A stretch of DNA of 64,000 nucleotides from WHSW01 sp963821345 (GCA_963821345.1 CAWGDM010000003.1:124001-188000), one strand, 5' to 3'. Counted from the first letter of the stretch, positions 15,788-24,196 are shown. Notes: generated from the letters alone by a model not told the origin. A program made the numbers and translations.

Positions 15788-16237
15788 TCAGCCCTTCGCC
15801 GGCGCCGCCTTGCGCGGCGGGCGCTCGCGCGGCGCGACGCTTGGCGTAGCCGCGCCGGCTGCGAGGCCGACCAGGCCGAGGGTCAGGTGCAGGAAGTTGT
15901 CCTCGTTGTTGACCGGGATCAGCCCGAGCAGGATGTTGTCGGAGTCGATGAAGCCCCAGACGGCGAGCACGACGTAGACGAGCCCGATCCCGAGGCAGTA
16001 GGAGCGAGCGCCGTACGGAGAGCCGGCCACCGCCAGCGCGAGCAGGCCGAGCGCGATGTGGACGAGGTTGTGCCAGCCGTTGACGCCGAGGATGCCGAAG
16101 ATGTCGTCGGTGTTGGCGGCCACGTTGACCGCCCCGGTCTCGAAGCTGGAGCTGTAGAAGAAGCCGATGATCCCGACGATCACCAGCACGGCGCCGACCA
16201 GCGTGCAGTAGAGCCTCGCCGGGGTTGAAGTCGCCAT
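15788..16237 (-). CDS. DUF4383 domain-containing membrane protein
   Basis: The 149-residue protein has four hydrophobic segments and the DUF4383 pattern: FYSSSFETG, DIFGILGVNGWHNLVHIALGLLAL, SYCLGIGLVYVVLAVWGFI and NNEDNFLHLTLGLVGLAAG, with conserved His residues in WHNLVH and FLHL. DUF4383 proteins are small actinobacterial membrane proteins of unknown function. The tail is basic and cytoplasmic. A minus-strand -10 hexamer (TAGTTT) lies 8 nt upstream of the ATG. Confidence 0.82.
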   Translation of the reverse strand: MATSTPARLYCTLVGAVLVIVGIIGFFYSSSFETGAVNVAANTDDIFGILGVNGWHNLVHIALGLLALAVAGSPYGARSYCLGIGLVYVVLAVWGFIDSDNILLGLIPVNNEDNFLHLTLGLVGLAAGAATPSVAPRERPPRKAAPAKG

Positions 16238-16245
16238 CGGGCGTG

Positions 16246-16251
16246 AAACTA
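16246..16251 (-). promoter_or_regulatory. -10 element TAGTTT for DUF4383 gene
   Basis: TAGTTT on the minus strand ends 8 nt before the ATG at 16237, in the divergent region shared with the ECF sigma gene. Confidence 0.4.
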
Positions 16252-16306
16252 TCGGAGCGAGCGCGACCGATGATCCGATCCGGACCGTCTCGCGTATTCA
16301 TCACCG

Positions 16307-16921
16307 GTGGCAGAAAAGCTCACACCTGAGGCCCTGCAACGATTGGCCGACGAGGATCTGATGACCCTGGTCGAGGATCGCAACCCCGACGCCTTCGCGG
16401 TCCTCTACGACCGCCACGGGGGCGCCGCCTATTCGCTCGCCCACCGGATCGTCGGCGACCGGACGATCGCCGAGGACGTCACCCAGGAGGCCTTCATCTC
16501 GGTCTGGCGCAGCGGGGCGCGCTTCGACGCCGCCCGCGGCAGCGTCCGCTCGTGGACCCTCGGCATCACCCGCAACCGGGCGATCGACGCCCTGCGCCGC
16601 TCCTCCGGCTCGGCCCCGAAGCTCGACCTCGACGACGACGCCGTGCTCGAGAGCCAGACCGCCGGCGAGCTCACCGAGTCCGAGGCGATCCGGCGCGAGA
16701 CCTCGCGCCGGGTGCGCGGGGCGCTGCGCGAGCTGCCCGACGAACAGAGCGAGGTGATCGGCCTCGCCTACTTCGGCGGCTTCACCCAGTCGGAGATCGC
16801 CGAGATGCTCGGCATGCCGCTGGGGACGGTCAAGGGACGGATGCGCCTGGGTTTGGAGAAGATCCGGGTTACGCTCGCCGAGCGGATGGGGATCGAGGGG
16901 CTGTCGGAGGTGATGCCATGA
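16307..16921 (+). CDS. ECF sigma factor (SigK/SigL-like, RskA-partnered)
   Basis: The 204-residue protein has region 2 (about 25-95; FAVLYDRHGGAAYSLAHRIVGDRTIAEDVTQEAFISVWRSG, RGSVRSWTLGITRNRAIDALRR) and region 4 (about 135-190; ALRELPDEQSEVIGLAYFGGFTQSEIAEMLGMPLGTVKGRMRLGLEKIR). The sequence resembles ECF factors controlled by zinc anti-sigma factors of the RskA type. The next gene, overlapping by 4 nt (ATGA), encodes exactly such a protein. The GTG start follows TATTCA by 6 nt. Confidence 0.9.
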   Translation: MAEKLTPEALQRLADEDLMTLVEDRNPDAFAVLYDRHGGAAYSLAHRIVGDRTIAEDVTQEAFISVWRSGARFDAARGSVRSWTLGITRNRAIDALRRSSGSAPKLDLDDDAVLESQTAGELTESEAIRRETSRRVRGALRELPDEQSEVIGLAYFGGFTQSEIAEMLGMPLGTVKGRMRLGLEKIRVTLAERMGIEGLSEVMP

Positions 16922-17638
16922 GCGAGCAGCTGAACGGGTGCGACGGATTCCGTGACGATCTCGCGGCCTACGCGCTCGGCGCGCTGGACGGCGACGACGC
17001 GGTCGCGCTCGAGCGTCATCTCGCCGCCTGCGACTCGTGCACGGCTCGGCTGCGCTGGCTGAGCCCGGCGATCGACGTGCTGCCGGCCGCGGTCGAGCAG
17101 CTGACGCCGCCGCCGAGCCTGCGCCAGAACCTGATGGAACAGGTTCGCGCCGAGGCCGCGCCGGCCGCCGGTCGCGCTCCGGCGGAGGGGTCCCGTGAGC
17201 CGTGGTGGGCCGGGCTCCGTGGTCTCATGCTGCGCCCGGCGACCGGGATCGCGGTGCTGATCATCCTCGTCGCCGGCTTCGGGGTCGGCTACGCGCTGCG
17301 CGGGTCGGACGACGGCGCGCGCGAGTGGCGAGCTGGTCAAGGCCGAGCCGATGAACGGCGCCGCGCCCGTCTCGGCGACGCTGGAGCGCAACGGCGACAG
17401 CGCGACCCTGCACGTCCACGAGCTGCCGGCGATCAACCAGGACCAGGTCTATGAGGTCTGGGTCCAGCGGGCGGGGGTGATGGAGCCGCGCAGCACCTTC
17501 GTGCTCAGCATGGACGGGACCGCGGAGGCCGCCATCCCGGGTCCGCTGAACGGCGGCAGCGCCGTCTTCGTCACCCGCGAGCCACGCGGTGGGAGCAGCC
17601 AGCCCACCACGCAGCCGATCCTCAGCGCACCCCTCTAG
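16918..17638 (+). pseudogene. RskA-type anti-sigma factor interrupted by a +1 frameshift
   Basis: The N-terminal frame (ATG 16918) encodes a zinc anti-sigma domain with the HLAACDSC motif (HxxxCxxC) and a transmembrane helix (about residues 111-131, TGIAVLIILVAGFGVGYAL). The extracytoplasmic RskA domain (SGELVKAEPMNGAAPVSATL ... VYEVWVQRAGVMEPRSTFVLSMDG) is in a different frame from about 17324 to the stop at 17638. The switch falls in a GCGCGCGC run at 17316-17323: skipping one base restores a full-length protein. Both halves keep the family pattern, so this is a recent frameshift, a base-calling error or, less likely, programmed frameshifting. The first frame alone ends at 17454. Confidence 0.78.
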
Positions 17639-17656
17639 TTATCGTCCGGCGCCCGA

Positions 17657-18523
17657 GTGGCGACCTGCTACCGACATCCCTCGCGGGAGACGAACGTTTC
17701 CTGCTCCAACTGCGGACGGCCGATCTGCCCCGACTGCATGACCTCGACTCCGGTCGGGATGCGCTGTCCCGAGTGCGCGCGCCAGCGCACCCAGGTGCGC
17801 AACCCGGTCGGCATCCCCGGCCGCGGCGACGCCCAGGCGACCTACGCGCTGGTCGCGCTGTGCGTGATCGCCTTCATCGGCGAGATCGCCAGCGGCGGCA
17901 CGTTCGGCAGCGGCGGCGGCACGCTGACCGCGCGCGGCGCCCTGTTCGCCAGCGGCATCGACGCCTCCGGCCACCTGGTCGGCGTCGCCGAGGGCCAGCC
18001 CTACCGGCTCGTCACCTCGGCCTTCCTGCACGCCGGGATCATCCACCTGGGGCTGAACATGTTCGCGCTCTACATCCTCGGCAACCTGCTGGAGCCGGCG
18101 ATCGGCACCGCCCGCTTCCTCGGCATCTACGCGGTCGCGGTGCTCTCGGGCTCGTTCCTGGTCATGGTCCTCGACCCCAACCAGCTCACGGTCGGCGCCT
18201 CGGGCGGGATCTTCGGGCTGATGGCCGCCGCCTTCCTGATCGCGCGCAGCCGCGGCCTCGACGACCTCGCGACCCAGATCGGCTTCTTCATCCTGCTCAA
18301 CCTGGCGTTCACCTTCGGCAACAACAGCATCAGCATCGGCGCTCACATCGGCGGCCTGATCGGCGGTGCAATCGCCGCCTTGATGGTCAACCAGCTCGAC
18401 CGTCGCCGGATCCCGAACGCGCGCACGGTCGAGCTCGTGGCGATGGCGGCCCTGTGCGTGATCGCCGTCGTCGGGGCGCTGATCGCCGCCGACTCGAACG
18501 CCCTGCCCGCCCCGCACGGCTAG
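17657..18523 (+). CDS. Rhomboid family intramembrane serine protease with N-terminal zinc finger
   Basis: The 288-residue protein starts with a B-box-like zinc-binding segment (CYRHPSRETNVSCSNCGRPICPDC...MRCPEC, residues about 4-41), followed by about six transmembrane helices. Rhomboid signatures are FLHAGIIHLGLNMFALYILG, the catalytic Ser in GASGGIFG and the catalytic His in IGAHIGGLIGG. Such enzymes cut substrates inside the membrane. It begins 19 nt after the anti-sigma gene, so that protein is a possible, unproven substrate. The 3' end overlaps the convergent BtuF-like gene by 4 nt. Confidence 0.92.
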   Translation: MATCYRHPSRETNVSCSNCGRPICPDCMTSTPVGMRCPECARQRTQVRNPVGIPGRGDAQATYALVALCVIAFIGEIASGGTFGSGGGTLTARGALFASGIDASGHLVGVAEGQPYRLVTSAFLHAGIIHLGLNMFALYILGNLLEPAIGTARFLGIYAVAVLSGSFLVMVLDPNQLTVGASGGIFGLMAAAFLIARSRGLDDLATQIGFFILLNLAFTFGNNSISIGAHIGGLIGGAIAALMVNQLDRRRIPNARTVELVAMAALCVIAVVGALIAADSNALPAPHG

Positions 18524-19410
18524 GCGACGAGCTCGAACGCCACCTCCCCGGGCGGCTCGACGGCCTCGGGGTGGAGCAGGTGCGCGAGCAGCTCGACGCC
18601 GTCGACCAGGCGCGGGCCGGGCCGCGAGAACGACGAGGCGGCGTCGACAGCCACCACCTGCCGGGCGCCGAGCCCGGCCAGGCGATCGGCGTGATCGCGC
18701 GCCTGGGCCGCCGACTCGGGCGCGTAGAGCCCGCACGGCATCGCGATGACGACCTCCGGCATCGCGGCGGCGACCTCGTCCCAGCCGACGACGCGCGACT
18801 TCTCGCCCGCCCGCCCGAGCGCATCCTCACCGCCAGCGGCCGCGATCATCTCCGGGACCCAGTGGCCGCCGATGTAGACGGGGTCGAGCCACTCGAGCGC
18901 CGCCACCCGCGGGCGCGGCGCTCCGGCGACCGCGGCGCTCACGGCTGCGAGGCGCCCACGCAGCCGTTTCAACAACTGCTCGCCGAGTCGCGGGTTGCCG
19001 GTCGCCCAGGCGAGCGTGGTGATGTCGCCGAGCACCTGCTCGAGGTTCTCGGGGTCGAGCGAGACCACCCGCGGCGCTCCCGGCAGCCGGGCGGCGACCG
19101 CGCGCACGTCGTCGTAGGAGACGGCGCACACCGCGCACAACGCCTGGGTGACGATCAGCTCCGGAGCGAGCTCGGCGAGCACCGCCTCGTCGAGTCGGTA
19201 CAGCGATTCGCCGCGGGCGGTGACCTCGCGCACCCGGGAGTCGATCTCGGCCGGCGCCAGGCCTTCCTCAATCACGCTCGAGGTCAGCTTCGGCAGGTCG
19301 AGCGCCGCCGGCGGGTGGTCGCACTCGTGGGTAACCGCGACGACCGAGTCGCCGAGCCCGAGCGCGAACAGCGCCTCGGTGGCCGAGGGGACCAGGCTCG
19401 CGATCCGCAT
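18520..19410 (-). CDS. BtuF-like cobalamin/metal-chelate-binding protein without signal peptide
   Basis: The 296-residue protein has the periplasmic-binding class III fold pattern: MRIASLVPSATEALFALGLGDSVVAVTHECDHPP, ELIVTQALCAVCAVS, VVSLDPENLEQVLGDI and VAALEWLDPVYIGGHWVPEMI. These match the BtuF-like cobalamin-binding family. There is no signal peptide or lipobox, and no ABC permease or ATPase adjoins it. Orphan cytosolic proteins of this type are common in this family and their role is unclear. It is divergent from the pterin dehydratase gene with overlapping -10 boxes. Confidence 0.8.
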   Translation of the reverse strand: MRIASLVPSATEALFALGLGDSVVAVTHECDHPPAALDLPKLTSSVIEEGLAPAEIDSRVREVTARGESLYRLDEAVLAELAPELIVTQALCAVCAVSYDDVRAVAARLPGAPRVVSLDPENLEQVLGDITTLAWATGNPRLGEQLLKRLRGRLAAVSAAVAGAPRPRVAALEWLDPVYIGGHWVPEMIAAAGGEDALGRAGEKSRVVGWDEVAAAMPEVVIAMPCGLYAPESAAQARDHADRLAGLGARQVVAVDAASSFSRPGPRLVDGVELLAHLLHPEAVEPPGEVAFELVA

Positions 19411-19418
19411 CGTTTTCG

Positions 19419-19424
19419 AGCATA
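19419..19424 (-). promoter_or_regulatory. -10 element TATGCT for BtuF-like gene
   Basis: TATGCT on the minus strand ends 8 nt before the ATG at 19410 and shares its TA with the plus-strand -10 at 19423. Confidence 0.45.
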
Positions 19425-19428
19425 GTGT
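19423..19428 (+). promoter_or_regulatory. -10 element TAGTGT for pterin dehydratase gene
   Basis: TAGTGT ends 6 nt before the ATG at 19435; it forms a bidirectional unit with the minus-strand box. Confidence 0.45.
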
Positions 19429-19434
19429 CGGCCC

Positions 19435-19716
19435 ATGGCGGAGCTGCTCTCAGACGAGGAGATCGAGTCGAAGCTCGGCGAGCTGCAGGGGTGGTCGCGT
19501 GACGGCGACCAGATCACCAAGACCTTCGATCACGGCGACTTCATGGGCTCGGTCGAGTTCGTCCGCCGGCTGACCGAGCCCGCCGAGTCGATGAACCACC
19601 ACCCCGACCTCGAGATCTCGTGGAGCGAGGTCAAGGTCTCGATCACCAACCACGCGGCCGGCGGCCTGACCGAGGCGGATTTCGAGCTCGCGGGCAAGAT
19701 CGACGCGGTCGAGTGA
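19435..19716 (+). CDS. Pterin-4a-carbinolamine dehydratase
   Basis: The 93-residue protein has the family length and the active-site motif in ESMNHHPDLEISWSEVKVSITNHAAGGLTEADF, where the His-His pair and the later His are catalytic. The enzyme dehydrates 4a-hydroxytetrahydropterin, recycling pterin cofactors; many bacterial members have other, poorly known roles. No aromatic amino-acid hydroxylase is present nearby. A copy of the dispersed element begins exactly at its TGA stop codon. Confidence 0.92.
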   Translation: MAELLSDEEIESKLGELQGWSRDGDQITKTFDHGDFMGSVEFVRRLTEPAESMNHHPDLEISWSEVKVSITNHAAGGLTEADFELAGKIDAVE

Positions 19717-19759
19717 GGCGGAGCGAAGCGAAGCCGAGCCGCGCCGCCGTTGAGGCGCC
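19714..19759 (+). repeat. Dispersed 46-bp element, copy A
   Basis: The element runs from the TGA stop of the pterin dehydratase to GGCGCC. It contains GAGCGAAGCGAAGCCGAG and ends CGCGCCGCCGTTGAGGCGCC, with TGAGGCG directly repeated at both ends. It is identical to copy B at 42 of 46 positions. Its reading frame is open into the downstream hydrolase (RSEAKPSRAAVEAP). The terminal GAGG lies 8 nt before the hydrolase GTG and may serve as its ribosome binding site. Confidence 0.75.
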
Positions 19760-19763
19760 TGAT

Positions 19764-20654
19764 GTGACCTTGGACCGCGAGGACGTCCGCTTCCGGTCCG
19801 GCGACGCCGAGTGCGCGGGCTGGCTGTACCGGCCGGACGCGGCCGACGGCGACAGCGCCTGCGTCGTCCTCGCCCACGGCTTCGGCGGCGTCAAGGAGGC
19901 CCGCCTGGACGCCTACGCGGAGCGCTTTGCAGCCGCCGGTCACGCGGCGCTGGTCTTCGACTACCGCCACCACGGCGACTCCGGGGGCGAGCCACGCCTG
20001 CTGATCGACATCGGCCGCCAGCGCGACGACTGGCGCGCCGCGATCGCCCATGCCCGCGGGCTCGACGGCGTCGACGCGAACCGGATCGTCGCCTGGGGAA
20101 CCTCGTTCTCGGGCGGCCACGTGGTCGAGATCGCCGCCGTCGACCACCGGATCGCGGCCGTGATCGCGCAGTCGCCGTTCATGAGCGGGGTCGCGGCCCT
20201 GCGCTCGGCCGGGTTCGCCCACAACAACCGGCTCACGGCCGCCGGGCTGCGCGACGCGTTCGCGGCCCTGCGCGGCGGCGAGCCGTATCCGATCGCCGTC
20301 GTCGGCCCGCCGGGTAGCACCGCGGCGATGTGCAGCCCCGACGCCGAGCCGGGCTATCTGGCGCTCTTTCCGCCGGAATATCAGTGGCCGAACCGCTTCC
20401 TGCCGCGCGGGACGCTCAGCCTCCCGGCCCAGCGCCCGCACGCGAAGGCGAAACGGCTGACCGCGCCGTTGCTGGTCCAGGTGATGACCGACGATGTGGT
20501 CACGCCGCCGGCCCCGGCGCGCCGGGCTGCCGCGGCGGCGCCGCGCGGCGAGCTGATCGAGTACCCGGGCGGTCACTTCGACATCTACGTCGGTGAGCCG
20601 TTCGAGCGCGCGGTCGGCGACCAGATCGAGTTCATCGATCGCACCGTCGCCTAG
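19764..20654 (+). CDS. Alpha/beta hydrolase (dienelactone-hydrolase-like)
   Basis: The 296-residue protein shows VLAHGFGGVKEARLDAYAERFAAAG, the DYRHHGDSGGEPR segment, a nucleophile elbow WGTSFSGGH (G-x-S-x-S-G, as in many DLH/serine aminopeptidase-like hydrolases), the acid region VMTDDVVTP and a C-terminal GGHFDIYVG containing the catalytic His. The substrate is unknown. I prefer the GTG at 19764; the frame is also open from GTG 19713, which overlaps the upstream stop (GTGA) and would add a 17-residue extension encoded mostly by repeat copy A. Confidence 0.78.
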   Translation: MTLDREDVRFRSGDAECAGWLYRPDAADGDSACVVLAHGFGGVKEARLDAYAERFAAAGHAALVFDYRHHGDSGGEPRLLIDIGRQRDDWRAAIAHARGLDGVDANRIVAWGTSFSGGHVVEIAAVDHRIAAVIAQSPFMSGVAALRSAGFAHNNRLTAAGLRDAFAALRGGEPYPIAVVGPPGSTAAMCSPDAEPGYLALFPPEYQWPNRFLPRGTLSLPAQRPHAKAKRLTAPLLVQVMTDDVVTPPAPARRAAAAAPRGELIEYPGGHFDIYVGEPFERAVGDQIEFIDRTVA

Positions 20655-20664
20655 AAGCGCGACC

Positions 20665-21741
20665 ATGGCCCCCATGCGCATCGTCCACCTCCTCGGCACG
20701 CGCCCGAACCTGGTCAAGATGGCGCCCGTGATCGCGGCGGCCCGCGACCGCTTCGGGCCCGAATCGTCGGTTGTCGTCCACACCGGCCAGCACTACGACC
20801 GGGCGATGTCCGACATCTTCTTCGAGGAGCTCGGCGTGCCCGAGCCCGACCACATGCTCGGGGTCGGCTCCGGCAGCCACGGCGAGCAGACGGCGCGGGT
20901 GCTGGAGCGGCTCGAGCCGGTGCTGCGCGAGGAGCGGCCCGACCTGGTCCTGGTGCCCGGCGACGTCAACTCGACCCTGGCCGCGGCGCTGTGCGCGGCG
21001 CGCCTGGGGATCCCGATCGGCCACGTCGAGTCGGGGCTGCGCAGCTTCGACCGGACGATGCCCGAGGAGGTCAACCGGGTGGTCACCGACCATCTCTCCG
21101 AGCTGCTCTTCCTGCACTCGCCAGAGGCCGAGGACAATCTGCGCGCCGAGGGCGTCGACGAGAGCCGCTTCGAGTTCGTCGGCAACACGATGATCGACAC
21201 CCTGGTCGCGCTCGAGGGCCGGATTCGCGAACGCGGCGCGGCCACGGCTGCCGGGGTCGAGCCGGGCTCCTACCTGCTCGTCACCCTGCACCGGCCGGCG
21301 CTCGTCGACGGGCCGCTGCTCGTCGACGCGATCGCGGCGCTGGAGCGGGTCGCGGCCGAGCTGCCGGTCGTCTTCCCGATCCACCCGCGAACCCGCAAGA
21401 TGCTCGGCGAGCGCGGCGCGAACGGGCTGGTGCTCACCGATCCGATCGGCTACCTGGACTTCCTCTCGCTCGAGGCCGACGCGGCGGCGGTGCTCACCGA
21501 CTCGGGCGGGATCCAGGAGGAGACGACGTACCTGGGCGTCCCCTGCTTCACCCTGCGCGACAACACCGAGCGCCCGGTGACCGTGCGCGCCGGGACCAAC
21601 ACGCTGCTCGGGCTGGCGCCGGAGCGGATCGCCGAGATCCCGGCGCTGCTCGCGAGCGCCCCTGCGGAGCGTCCGCATGCTCCGCAGAAATGGGACGGAC
21701 GGGCGGCGCAGCGGATCGCCGACGTGATCGCGGACCGGTAG
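20665..21741 (+). CDS. wecB: UDP-N-acetylglucosamine 2-epimerase (non-hydrolysing)
   Basis: WecB interconverts UDP-GlcNAc and UDP-ManNAc in the cytosol, providing ManNAc for surface polymers. The 358-residue protein has GTRPNLVKMAPVI, HTGQHYDRAMSDIFF, HVESGLRSFDRTMPEEVNR, TLHRPA, DSGGIQEET and GVPCFTLRDNTERPVTV, all family hallmarks. Length is normal. ATG 20674 is an equally possible start. It lies 23 kb from the glycan locus but could supply it. Confidence 0.93.
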   Translation: MAPMRIVHLLGTRPNLVKMAPVIAAARDRFGPESSVVVHTGQHYDRAMSDIFFEELGVPEPDHMLGVGSGSHGEQTARVLERLEPVLREERPDLVLVPGDVNSTLAAALCAARLGIPIGHVESGLRSFDRTMPEEVNRVVTDHLSELLFLHSPEAEDNLRAEGVDESRFEFVGNTMIDTLVALEGRIRERGAATAAGVEPGSYLLVTLHRPALVDGPLLVDAIAALERVAAELPVVFPIHPRTRKMLGERGANGLVLTDPIGYLDFLSLEADAAAVLTDSGGIQEETTYLGVPCFTLRDNTERPVTVRAGTNTLLGLAPERIAEIPALLASAPAERPHAPQKWDGRAAQRIADVIADR

Positions 21742-21744
21742 ATT
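21739..21744 (+). promoter_or_regulatory. -10 element TAGATT for DUF47 gene
   Basis: TAGATT begins with the stop codon of wecB (TAG) and ends 7 nt before the GTG at 21752. Confidence 0.45.
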
Positions 21745-21751
21745 CGCGCCC

Positions 21752-22372
21752 GTGCAGTTCCCCTCGTTGGTTCCGCGCGACCGCGTCTTCTTCGACCTCT
21801 TCAACCAGGCCGGACGCAACACCCTGCACGCCGCCGAGCTGCTCAAGCAGATGCTGGAGGGCTGGCCCGAGGAGGCCGGGATCGCTCGCGAGATCCTGCT
21901 CGCCGAGCAGGAGGGCGACAAGATCACCCACGAGATCGTCCGCCGGGTCAACACGACCTTCGTCACCCCGATCGACGCCGGCGACATCTACGGGCTCGCG
22001 ACCCAGATCGACGACATCGTCGACCACATCGACGAGACCGCCGACTTCATGGGCCTGTACCGGATCGAGGCGTCGATGGAGCAGTCGCTGGCGATCGCCG
22101 ACGTGCTGGTCAAGTCGTGCGAGCAGCTCGCCGGGGCGCTCGAGAACCTGCGCGGGTTCAAGGACCTGGAGAAGTACTGGATCGAGATCCACCGGCTCGA
22201 GAACGAGGGCGACCGGCTGTATCGCGACGCGGTCGCTTCGCTGTTCGCGAACGGGATCGACCCGATGTTCGTGATCCGCTGGCGCGACATCTTCCTGCGG
22301 CTCGAGCGCGCCGTCGACGCCACCGAGTCGGTCGCCCACATCCTCGAGGGCGTCGTGATCAAGAACGCTTGA
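21752..22372 (+). CDS. DUF47 (PhoU-like) phosphate transport accessory protein
   Basis: The 206-residue, largely helical protein carries the DUF47/PhoU-like pattern: FFDLFNQAGRNTLHAAELL, EQEGDKITHEIVRRVNTTFVTPIDAGDIYGLATQIDDIVDHIDETADF and EIHRLENEGDRLYRDAVASLF. DUF47 proteins are usually encoded next to Pit phosphate permeases and are thought to regulate them. Here the pit gene follows 19 nt downstream but is broken by frameshifts, whereas this gene is intact. Confidence 0.92.
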   Translation: MQFPSLVPRDRVFFDLFNQAGRNTLHAAELLKQMLEGWPEEAGIAREILLAEQEGDKITHEIVRRVNTTFVTPIDAGDIYGLATQIDDIVDHIDETADFMGLYRIEASMEQSLAIADVLVKSCEQLAGALENLRGFKDLEKYWIEIHRLENEGDRLYRDAVASLFANGIDPMFVIRWRDIFLRLERAVDATESVAHILEGVVIKNA

Positions 22373-22391
22373 TGCGTTCTTCGGCCGGGCG

Positions 22392-23491
22392 ATGAGCGAG
22401 TCGGACCTGATCCTGGCGATCGTCGTCGCCACCGCGCTCGCCTTCGACGTCACCAACGGCTTCCACGACACCGCCAACGTCGTCGCGACCTCGATCTCGA
22501 CCCGGGCGATGTCGCCCCAGGTCGCGGTCGGCTACGCCGCGATCCTCAACTTCGTCGGCGCCCTGATCTCGCTCGAGGTCGCCGCGACGATCGCCAAGGA
22601 CGTCGTCGACGCCGGCGCGATCACGCCGACGGTGATCTTCGCCGGCCTGATCGGGGCGATCGCCTGGAACCTGGTCACCTGGTACTTCGGCCTGCCGTCG
22701 TCGAGCTCGCACGCGCTGATCGGCGGCGTCGTCGGGGCGACCTTCGTCGCCGCCGGCGCCGACGCGATCTTCGGCGAGGGGATCCTCGGCAAGGTGCTGA
22801 TCCCGGCGGTGATCGCGCCGCTGCTCGCCTTCGTCGTCGGCGCGGTCGGGATCGTCTTCGCTACCGGATCGTCGGCCGCCAGCGACCCGGGCCGGTGACC
22901 CGCGGGTTCCGCTACGGGCAGGTGCTCTCCGGCGGGCTGCTGGCGCTCGCCCACGGCACCAACGACGCCCAGAAGACGATGGGGGTGATCACCCTGGCGC
23001 TGGTCGCCAACGGCAACCTCCCCGAGACCGGGTTCGAGGTGCCGACCTGGGTCGTGCTCGCTTCGGCTATCGGCGATCGCGCTCGGCACCTACACCGGCG
23101 GCTGGCGGATCATCAAGACGATGGGGACGAAGATCATCAAGATGGACGCCGCCCAGGGCTTCTCGGCACAGGGGGCGGGCGCCGCGGTGATCCTCGCCTC
23201 CTCGCACTTCGGCTTCCCGCTCTCGACCACGCAGGTGATCGCCGGCGGCGTGATGGGCTCGGGCGCCGGCAAGCGGCTTGTCGGCGGTTCGCTGGGGTGT
23301 GGCGGGCAACATCGTCACCGCCTGGCTGCTGACGCTGCCCGCGGCCGCGCTGATCGGGGCTGCTGTCTACGGCTTCGTCGAGATCTTCCCCGGTGCGGTC
23401 GGCCCGCTGATCGTCTCGGCGGTCGGCCTCGGTCTCGCTGGCAATGGCGTTCTCGCGGCGGATCCGCCACGGAGAACCGGTGGCGGCGTGA
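22392..23491 (+). pseudogene. pit: Pit-family inorganic phosphate transporter with four frame breaks
   Basis: The reading pieces together give a normal Pit permease: MSESDLILAIVVATALAFDV and TNGFHDTANVVATSIS at the start, FGLPSSSSHALIGG, then FRYGQVLSGGLLALAHGTND and AQKTMGVI in the second half, FPLSTTQVIAGGVMGSGAG, and a C-terminus ending EPVAA followed by TGA. Continuity needs frame changes near 22860, 23070, 23276 and 23440. Without them translation stops at 22898. Each change is a single base, and codon usage stays gene-like throughout, so this is either a very young pseudogene or a patch of poor sequence. The GTGA at 23488 would couple it to the next small gene. Confidence 0.8.
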
Positions 23492-23727
23492 TCGCGACGA
23501 TCGTCGACACCAGGCGCTCTGGGAGACGATGGTCGCGGGGTTTGTCGCCGGGGTCGGGACGATGATCGTCTTCTCACTGGCGATCCTCGGTGCGACCAAG
23601 TTCGCCGAGGCCAACCGCGACGGCAAAGCGCCGGAGGCGACGGTCTTCGCCGTGCTCGCCGTGCTCGGTTTGGCGGCGACCGCCGCGCGCGGTGGTGGTC
23701 GCGCTGATCGTGATGACGAGCAAGTAG
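23488..23727 (+). pseudogene. Small membrane protein downstream of pit, two frame breaks
   Basis: With single-base shifts near 23510 and 23688 (the latter in a CGCGCGC run), the GTG at 23488 opens an approximately 79-residue protein: VIATIVDT, then QALWETMVAGFVAGVGTMIV and FSLAILGATKFAEANRDGKA, then a second hydrophobic helix ending VVVALIVMTSK. Two-helix proteins of this kind often follow pit genes in actinobacteria. The same caveat applies as for pit: decay or sequence error. Confidence 0.55.
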
Positions 23728-23741
23728 CGCGCCCGCGGGCG

Positions 23742-23747
23742 TAGCCT
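23742..23747 (+). promoter_or_regulatory. -10 element TAGCCT for 117-residue membrane protein
   Basis: TAGCCT ends 6 nt before the ATG at 23754. Confidence 0.4.
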
Positions 23748-23753
23748 TAGGCG

Positions 23754-24107
23754 ATGCGCGCCGCCCGCAATATCGCGATCATCGCCCTGCTGGCGCTGAT
23801 CATCGACGTCCTCCCCGGGGGCGGCAACGCGGCCCAGGCGATCCTGGCGGTGATCTCACTCACCTTCCTCGCCCTGATCGCGGCCGCCGGCTACCAGCTC
23901 TATCGCCAGTACCGGCTCAACTACCTCGCGCTCACCGACGGCCAGCGGGCGCTGCTGGTCGGCTCGCTGGGGGCGATCGTGCTGATGATCGCCGGAGCCA
24001 GCGAGATGACCGCCACCGGCGCCGGGCTGCTGGTCTGGCTCGGGGTGATCGCCTTCTCGGTGATCTCGATCATCAAGGTCGTCGGCGACGCGCGGGCCAG
24101 TTACTGA
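23754..24107 (+). CDS. Membrane protein of unknown function (117 aa)
   Basis: Four hydrophobic segments are visible (about residues 5-21, 27-46, 65-83 and 90-109) with a short loop YRQYRLNYLALTDGQRALL between the second and third. The ends are basic at the N-terminus. No family is recognised. It has its own -10 hexamer and lies between the pit region and the TadE operon. Confidence 0.65.
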   Translation: MRAARNIAIIALLALIIDVLPGGGNAAQAILAVISLTFLALIAAAGYQLYRQYRLNYLALTDGQRALLVGSLGAIVLMIAGASEMTATGAGLLVWLGVIAFSVISIIKVVGDARASY

Positions 24108-24183
24108 CCGCCCGGCGCTGAGTTCGCACAACCCCGGCCCGCTCTCGCCACACTCGTGAGCTGACTCGCGCGCCGGCGCGACC

Positions 24184-24189
24184 TAGCTT
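24184..24189 (+). promoter_or_regulatory. -10 element TAGCTT for the TadE/VanY/SLT operon
   Basis: TAGCTT ends 7 nt before the ATG at 24197, favouring that start over the in-frame GTG at 24191. It probably drives the three coupled genes. Confidence 0.45.
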
Positions 24190-24196
24190 CGTGCGC

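Noticed and set aside
24108..24183. GC palindrome CGCGCGCCGGCGCG as an operator or terminator
   Set aside because: Such palindromes are expected by chance at this base composition and it has no T-run or second half-site.
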